This document shows, piece after piece, positions 61,588-64,000 of a DNA stretch of 64,000 nucleotides; position 1 is the first letter of the stretch, and the number at the start of each line of letters is the position of its first letter. The position numbers and the translations under genes were made by a program. Origin of the DNA: Azorinus chamasolen (Eukaryota; Mollusca; Bivalvia; Cardiida; Solecurtidae); assembly GCA_963576725.1 (NCBI GenBank), contig OY755242.1, positions 22,503,315 through 22,567,314 on the forward strand. Direction: 5' to 3'. The notes under the pieces were generated by a model. It did not search any database and had not been told where the DNA came from. It was given only the letters and a program-made list of their open reading frames with translations.

Positions 61588-62572
61588 TTAGCTCACCAGA
61601 GCACAAAGTGCTCAGGGTGAGCCTATGTGATCGCCTGATACCCGTCGTACGTCGGCGTGTGTCGTCCAGCGTCAACAATTTGAACCTTTAAAAATCTTCT
61701 CTGAGTCTACAGGGTTCTCGGCTTTCATCTTTGGCACATAACATCATAATTATGTAGGTCCTCTACAAAAGTTATATAAATTATGCCCCTGGGGTCAAAA
61801 TTGGTCCTGCCCCAGGGGTGCCTTGTTTTCTATAGAAACATAATACAACTTTGAAAATCTTCTCCTCAGAAACTGGAAGGTACTCAGCTTTCATTTTTGG
61901 CACATAGCATCATGTTCAGGTCCTCTACAAAAGTTATATAAATTATGTCCCTGGGGTCAAAATTGGCCCAATTCCAGGGGTGGCCAGTTTTCAATAAAAT
62001 CATATATAATGAAAACTTTGAAAAGCTTCTCCTCTGAACCTGGAAGGTTCTAAGCTTTCATATTTGGCACATAGCATCATCTTCAGATCATCTACGAAAG
62101 TTATATAAATTATGTCCCTGTTGTCAAAATTGGCCCCGCCCCAGGGGTGCATTGTTTTCTATAGGAACATATAGTGAAACTTTGAAAATATTCTCCTCTG
62201 AAACTGGAAGTTACTCAGCTTTCATATTTGGCACATACCATTCATGTTCAAGTCCTCTACAAAAGTTATATAAATTATGCCCCTAGGGTCAAAATTGGCC
62301 CCGCCCCAGGGGTGGCCAGTTTTCAACTGAAACATATAGTGGAAACTTTGAAAATGTTCTCCTGAAACTGTAAGGTTCTCAGCTTTCAAATTAATTTGGC
62401 ACATAGCATTATGTTCAGGTCCTCTACAAAAGTTATATAATTATGCCCCTGTGGTCAGAATTGGCCCTGCCTCAGGGGTGCCCAGTTTTCTATAGAAACA
62501 TATACTCCATTAGTGAAAATCTTCTCTGATTGTCTGGTGAGCGATATCAGGGCCATCATGGTCCTCTTGTTA
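61588..62572 (+). mobile_element. HINE, GCTCACCAGAGC type, full length
   Basis: Head TTAGCTCACCAGAGCACAAAGTGCTCAGGGTGAGC-type hairpin (61588-61622), GTCGTACGTCGGCGTG stretch, about six ~155-base units with CAGCTTTCATATTTGGCAC. 3' GTCTGGTGAGCGATATCAGGG, hairpin AGGGCCATCATGGTCCT and CTTGTT. Confidence 0.7.
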
Positions 62573-62905
62573 TGAACGGTGAACAACTGTTCCAAACCAA
62601 TGAATTTGCTACTCATGGAAAATTAAAAACTGCTTTGGAAATATGATTGCATGGCTAGTTTGTTTTCATAACCAAGATTTCCTTTTACTGATTTCCCCAT
62701 ACTGTACTCCTGGATTCCACTCAAAACCTCACCATAATTCTCTCAAGATTTGGAAATGGGAGTTCTTTTGGATTATCATTAAAGAAAACAATTCTGCTAC
62801 ATGTAAGGACAATGTATTCTTTAAAAAGGCAGTGTGCTTATTCACAACATTATCACAATACACATGCACAATTTTTTTTTAAAATTGGACAAACACATTA
62901 TAAAT
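62573..62905. other. unassigned sequence
   Basis: A 79-codon frame at 62643-62882 shows no family features. Nothing else seen. Confidence 0.3.
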
Positions 62906-62907
62906 TA

Positions 62908-63190
62908 GACACAGTACAATACAACTACGGTAGCTCATAACAGAGGCTTACACAGTGTAATACAAATACGGTAGCGTGTAAGATAGGCTGACACAGTGTA
63001 ATACAAATACGGTAGCGCGTAACAGAGGCTGACTCAGTGTAATACAAATACGGTAGCGCGTAACAGGCTGACACAGTGTAATACAAATACGGTAGCGCGT
63101 AACGGAGGCCGACAGTGTAATACAAATACGGTAGCGCATAACAGAGGCTGACACAGCGTAATACAAATGTGGTAGCGCGTAAAAGAGGCT
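62908..63190. repeat. ~40-bp minisatellite, seven units
   Basis: Units contain CACAGTGTAATACAAATACGG and TAGCGCGTAACAGAGGCTGA and start near 62910, 62951, 62992, 63033, 63071, 63109 and 63150. Period varies from 37 to 41 through small deletions. Open frames across it on the minus strand are artefacts of the period. Confidence 0.8.
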
Positions 63191-63290
63191 GCCGTTTTGT
63201 TTATGTCAATACTGTATTTACCCAAATTCTTCAGACAACCTTTTTGTAAAGCAGCATAAGTCAACTTGGCACTACATGTATTTTGATAAA

Positions 63291-63485
63291 TTACCCGTTA
63301 CTCCATACATACGCCTTTGCAAACAGAGGAGACCCAGATCAGACAGCTCCTGTAGGCGCTGTCTGATAAGGGTCTGCTCTGATTGTTTATGTCCGATTGT
63401 TTCTGCTTTGGGAAAAAATTCAGGTGTTAAAATACGTTTTAAAAATTATTCTAACAATCGTGATGTCATTTCTTTCATTAATAAT
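63291..63485 (-). mobile_element. family-A MITE, right end degraded
   Basis: TTACCCGTTACTCCATACATACG, core CAGACAGCTCCTGTAGGCGCTGTCTG, then GTTTATGTCCGATTGTTTCTG and a decayed tail. Confidence 0.55.
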
Positions 63486-63572
63486 CCTGGTCAAATTGCC
63501 TCTGCATTATTTGCCCACATTTGTCAGTTCAGTGAACAACATGATCACACTGCACCACAAGTCTTATTACCA

Positions 63573-63796
63573 TTAACCACGTTATTCCATAAATATGCCT
63601 TTGCAAACAGAGCAGACCCAAAGCCGCTGGGTCCTGTAAGAGCTCTCCGATCAGGGTCTGCTCCATTTACTTATAGAATTCTAGTTTCCGCCATGGCCAA
63701 AAATATTTCTTGTTTATATGCCGTTCTAAAAATTAGGCCAATTAATATTGTGATGTCATTGTTTCTTACATGAATATTCAGAAGGAAAAGGGTCAA
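63573..63796 (-). mobile_element. family-A MITE, full length, reverse
   Basis: TTAA 63573-63576 with CCACGTTATTCCATAAATATG. Core GGGTCCTGTAAGAGCTCTCC; ends TGAATATTCAGAAGGAAAAGGGTCAA. Confidence 0.6.
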
Positions 63797-64000
63797 TGTT
63801 TGAAGGCTGTAGCCGCTGTACCTGTACTTATAGCCTGGAATACTTCACCATTGTTGGACAGTAGTGTACACTCCTTCAACAGTTTACATACACAGTTTAG
63901 CCACTGCAGTTACAATACAACCACAGACTTTCTGGGCTATGGCAGAAACTGTAGACTCAGGGTCCATGCTTATAAAACTTTTTAGTTGAGTCTGAGTTCG

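Noticed and set aside
62908..63190. Regular short repeats that look like a CRISPR array
   Set aside because: The units are contiguous with no unique spacers and a drifting period. The genome is animal and no cas-like genes are present.
63276..63773. 165-codon ORF
   Set aside because: Runs through two hairpin MITEs; the MITE core reads as [18 protein letters not shown] protein in one frame wherever it occurs.

Overview
The window is eukaryotic and almost certainly molluscan, most likely a bivalve. This rests on AT-rich DNA, small coding exons separated by kilobase introns with GT..AG borders, and a very dense load of repeats. The commonest repeats are short non-autonomous rolling-circle-type elements with tandem cores and tetranucleotide microsatellites, like the pearl elements and HINEs of bivalves. 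The species cannot be read from the sequence. No bacterial gene, operon, CRISPR array, rRNA or functional tRNA was seen.

Only one host gene is well supported. It is the 3' portion of a plus-strand TRIM-NHL gene (Brat / NCL-1 / Mei-P26 type translational regulator). Six exons lie at 4534-4935, 9726-9849, 20604-20764, 20908-21096, 25619-25770 and 33061-33369. They join in consistent phase to about 444 codons: a Ser/Gly/Thr-rich linker followed by a six-bladed NHL propeller and a stop codon at 33367-33369. The RING/B-box/coiled-coil part would lie left of the window. A repeat-poor AT-rich stretch with AATAAA signals follows the stop and is a candidate 3' UTR of up to 3.7 kb.

The introns and downstream DNA are built from nested mobile elements. 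1-9.7 kb: TTAA-flanked MITEs, a hAT-like element carrying a BED-like finger, and Helentron/HINE-like elements. 9.9-17.7 kb: a HINE array containing a SINE-like insert and a 5'-truncated Penelope-like element (GIY-YIG endonuclease plus an intact two-finger C2H2 ORF), then a broken Tc1 copy, a broken mariner and a 495-bp TTAA MITE. 17.7-25.1 kb: further HINEs, a LINE tail and a TA-flanked pogo/Tigger-like element. 26.8-31.3 kb: a decayed minus-strand piggyBac transposase gene whose coding sequence is split by a canonical intron filled with a ~140-bp tandem repeat. 33.4-64 kb: no convincing gene, but many copies of a TTAA-flanked hairpin MITE, at least eight more HINEs, local tandem duplications and a 40-bp minisatellite.

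The most striking pattern is that several HINE/tandem cores carry perfect nuclear-receptor response elements in every or nearly every repeat unit. These include the classical estrogen-response palindrome AGGTCACAGTGACCT, seven perfect AGGTCATGGTGACCT copies at ~145-bp spacing, TGACCTTTGACCT direct repeats, and TCAAGGTCA extended half-sites. Other points of interest are the extra zinc-finger ORF of the Penelope-like element, the intron-bearing piggyBac gene next to a swarm of TTAA MITEs, and repeat ends that stop tens of bases upstream of two NHL exons.
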